NCBI GenBank assembly: GCA_025330725.1
Contig: JAIWND010000028.1
Span: 57,501 to 121,500, forward strand
Length of the DNA: 64,000 nucleotides
Origin: Chlamydoabsidia padenii
Taxonomy: Eukaryota > Mucoromycota > Mucoromycetes > Mucorales > Cunninghamellaceae
Reading direction: 5' to 3'
Part shown: positions 61,500 to 64,000 of the stretch, in pieces
How the letters are laid out: every line of letters starts with the position of its first letter
Position numbering within the stretch: the first letter of the stretch is position 1
Notes under the pieces: model-generated
The model's database searches: none
Seen by the model: only the letters and a program-made list of their open reading frames with translations
What the model was told of the DNA's origin: nothing
Position numbers and translations under genes: made by a program

Positions 61500-64000
61500 A
61501 TGGATTACTATGAGGCGGATATTGAAGAAGGTTTCGACGATATTGAAGAGACCCACACAACTGGTCCTCGTCCTTTCCAGCTTGGTCAACAACAGCAACA
61601 GCAACAACAGCGACCTCATATACAATTATCCACTGTAACCAACTCGAATTACACGAATGACGACCTAACCATGGACGAACAAAGTGTTGGTGACGATTCT
61701 GATTACTCTTTGGATTATGAATACCTTGGGCCAAGACATCCAGTTTATCGAGATCAAAATGATGCTGACAGCGATGCTTCGGAACTCTCTTGTAATCTTT
61801 ACAGCGACACGAATCCAACCTCTTCCACTTCAGCTCCAACAGAAACAAACGATGATATGGAAGAATTCTCTGGCTTTGATATGTGGGATGAAGATCCATA
61901 TAGTACCAACGACTTTACATGGGAATCCAACGACATGCGACTCACTCGGTTTATCAAGGCAAAGCAACAAGATTTATTAAAAACGAATATATTGGCTCCT
62001 TGGCAAACAAATTCAAGTTTCTGGCGAAAGGGAAAAGGGTGGCCTAGACAATTACCTTATTCTTCTACAACCACCAATCATGACCAATCTGCGAACGCGC
62101 TTTGCCTGGTACCATCCAATTATGCTGTGGATGAACAACTTTATGGGATTTACCGGGATCGAATTGTAAAATGTGGTCGGTGTTGGTCTTCGTCTTTACA
62201 TCCGACAACTCAACAACAACCAATGACAAAATTATCCACCAACAATGATGCACACAAGACAAAAGCAACAACAACAACCACATGGATCGATAGTGATATT
62301 CAAAACTCATCCTCGGCTGGTTCAAGATCTCTAGACTATCCACCTGGCGGCGGCAACAGTAGTAGCAACAATAGCGGTATTTCCGACTCATCATCTGATG
62401 GATCAAAGTTCTGCTCGACTCATATCTCAATCTCTTTGAAAAGAACATCTTCATCATCTATTGGACTACACTCTACTACTAGGCTTAGTATTACTGGTGA
62501 AGATGATTCTGATCCGGCAACAGCAACAATAACAAACAAGCGGTCATCACTTATCAACAAATTCATTCCTTATACTAAATACATCAAGCGGACCGAATTT
62601 ACACCACCTACTGGACAACAACATGCTTATATCGGTCTGGGCTTTGAACCTCTCTGTTTGGAACGTAAATATGGATTCATGGCTATTGGTGGACTGGAAG
62701 GGGAATTCGAATTATATTGCTGTATGGATAGCGACAATCCGACCAAAATATGGGGCACCAAATTTAAAGGGCGGGACAATATCATGCTTATGACGAATGC
62801 GATTCAAATTGTACGATGGAAACGAACGAACGACGATGACGATGGCGACGACGACGACAATGATGACACCACCACCAAAGATGGATACGACTACTTTTTA
62901 TTTGCTTGCATGAATGAAGCAGGTATCCTTGTCTATAAACTACCACCACATCATCAATGTATAACGAAACAACAACAACAACAACCATCAGCACAGCTTT
63001 ATGCACATTTACAATCATTCGACCTTGTACCTATAAACGACGCCAAGATTAGCCCGGATGGAACAAAGATGGTATGCGTGGGCGACGATGGTTTCGTCTT
63101 CTTAGTCAACATTACGCATCACCCAACATCAACAACCTCTTCACATGATTCTAATGATATGGCGGTTGATGACTGTGTCTTATCTTTTGGCACTCCTGTA
63201 AAACTACCAATTCCAATTAGCTTACTTCAATCGATGGATCCAACAGCATCATCAACATCAACAGCATCAACAGCATCACCAACAACAGCATCATCATCAT
63301 CAACACCATCACCATCATCATCTAATGTACAATCAACATCAACTCAAATGGAAGTGGATGGGCATGCTCATCACTTTGATAATACCAGCAATGTTACCGA
63401 CGATCTATCTAATTCAACTGTACCATACTCTTCTCAACATGTTGTTTGGAATCACTCTTCGGAATACTTTGCTCATACATCTGATACCCATCATCGTGTC
63501 CTGGTCTGGCGTGCTTCGACCCTCGATATTCTATGCTCCATCGATGCTGCTGGTTATACCTACGCTATCAAGTTCCATCCTTATCTTGATGGTGTTTTGG
63601 CCTTCAGTAATAGATATGGTTACTTCCACACTGTAGATATCAACCAGACTTACGACAGAACAACCTTCACCACATCATCCACCAATACCAACAACAGCAT
63701 ACTTGATTTTGACCAACAAACTGCTGAAGCTAGGGGCCATACTTGTAATCCTTACTGCATCGAACAAATCAACATACCAGCATCTGTGCCAACATCATCA
63801 TCAATATCAACCACAACAGCAGCATCATGGGATCATTATCATCATCATTCAGCTCACCATACGAATCATCTAAAGGTCAGGCATGAAATGACCATGGTTG
63901 CATTCCGGGGGGAAAAGGATCGACGATTACGGATATTGGCAAAGATTAACGGCATTCAATGGTCTCAAGATGGATGCTATCTCTATGTGGCAACAAAGAA
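61500..64000 (+). CDS. DUF2415/WD40-like protein (C-terminus beyond right edge)
   Basis: A single uninterrupted frame of 833 codons to the edge, starting MDYYEADIEEGFDDIEETH. An acidic N-terminus with a polyQ run comes first. Then a conserved block FIPYTKYIKRTEFTPPTG, YGFMAIGGLEGEFELYCCMD, and after Ser/Thr/Asp-rich insertions VVWNHSSEYFAHTSDTHHRV, LVWRASTLDILCSIDAAGYT and YAIKFHPYLDGVLAFSNRYG. These read as beta-propeller blades and resemble the fungal DUF2415 family, whose function is poorly known. No introns in 2.5 kb is unusual for this window. Long Thr/Ser/Ala, Asp and His runs suggest disordered loops. The family name is from memory of the pattern and is moderate. Confidence 0.7.
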   Translation, partial: MDYYEADIEEGFDDIEETHTTGPRPFQLGQQQQQQQQRPHIQLSTVTNSNYTNDDLTMDEQSVGDDSDYSLDYEYLGPRHPVYRDQNDADSDASELSCNLYSDTNPTSSTSAPTETNDDMEEFSGFDMWDEDPYSTNDFTWESNDMRLTRFIKAKQQDLLKTNILAPWQTNSSFWRKGKGWPRQLPYSSTTTNHDQSANALCLVPSNYAVDEQLYGIYRDRIVKCGRCWSSSLHPTTQQQPMTKLSTNNDAHKTKATTTTTWIDSDIQNSSSAGSRSLDYPPGGGNSSSNNSGISDSSSDGSKFCSTHISISLKRTSSSSIGLHSTTRLSITGEDDSDPATATITNKRSSLINKFIPYTKYIKRTEFTPPTGQQHAYIGLGFEPLCLERKYGFMAIGGLEGEFELYCCMDSDNPTKIWGTKFKGRDNIMLMTNAIQIVRWKRTNDDDDGDDDDNDDTTTKDGYDYFLFACMNEAGILVYKLPPHHQCITKQQQQQPSAQLYAHLQSFDLVPINDAKISPDGTKMVCVGDDGFVFLVNITHHPTSTTSSHDSNDMAVDDCVLSFGTPVKLPIPISLLQSMDPTASSTSTASTASPTTASSSSTPSPSSSNVQSTSTQMEVDGHAHHFDNTSNVTDDLSNSTVPYSSQHVVWNHSSEYFAHTSDTHHRVLVWRASTLDILCSIDAAGYTYAIKFHPYLDGVLAFSNRYGYFHTVDINQTYDRTTFTTSSTNTNNSILDFDQQTAEARGHTCNPYCIEQINIPASVPTSSSISTTTAASWDHYHHHSAHHTNHLKVRHEMTMVAFRGEKDRRLRILAKINGIQWSQDGCYLYVATK

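Overview
This window is nuclear DNA from a filamentous fungus, most likely an early-diverging one (Mucoromycota, probably Mucorales; inferred from gene content and style, not proven). Genes have many short spliceosomal introns of about 50-80 bp with GTAAGT-like donors. Intergenic DNA is AT-rich, with long A/T homopolymers. The products include fungal-only or fungal-type proteins: inositol phosphorylceramide synthase, a two-domain trehalose enzyme, Cdc24, Sec3, Trs120, kinesin-5 and a GATA factor.

Layout. 1-4.5 kb: glucosamine-6-phosphate deaminase (runs off the left edge), a RING-CH membrane E3 ligase, a coiled-coil protein and a small divergent ORF. 4.8-7.6 kb: TPS2-type trehalose-6-phosphate phosphatase. 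7.8-12.2 kb: exocyst SEC3 (about 20 exons). 13.1-16.1 kb: a three-RRM, two-MLLE protein resembling the endosomal mRNA-transport protein Rrm4, lying between two arms of a ~400-bp inverted repeat. 16.1-20.8 kb: accessory DNA with repeats and two oppositely oriented remnants that look like a siderophore-iron MFS transporter. 20.9-23.7 kb: kinesin-5 with a short tail. 23.7-31 kb: gene-poor, with a small PP1-motif protein, a coiled-coil/polyQ protein and an HMG-box-like protein. 31.4-34.7 kb: CDC24. 35-40.4 kb: TRS120. 42.1-43.6 kb: a DH-only RhoGEF. 45.4-46.9 kb: AUR1. 47.5-48.9 kb: a Nudix (CoA-diphosphatase-like) protein with a hydrophobic tail. 50.9-52.1 kb: malate dehydrogenase ending in a peroxisomal-type AKL. 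52.5-54 kb: CAF1/POP2 deadenylase. 54.3-56.5 kb: GATA factor. 57.3 kb: tRNA-Gln(UUG). 57.5-58.8 kb: a repeat cluster. 58.9-60.6 kb: a decayed PIF/Harbinger-like transposon with a companion ORF. 61.5 kb to the right edge: a large DUF2415/WD40-like protein.

Several genes serve polarized growth (Sec3, Cdc24, Trs120, kinesin-5, Rrm4-like, AUR1), but nothing shows that they form a cluster.

The strongest unexplained signal is a recurring promoter motif, GCGGGATTTGAA. Seven exact copies occur on either strand, with many one- or two-base variants (TTCAAACGCCG, TTCAAACCCCG), typically 80-380 bp upstream of start codons. It resembles a fused CDE/CHR (E2F plus LIN54/MuvB) element. At several gene-poor loci it sits next to a second motif, ATTCATGCAA.
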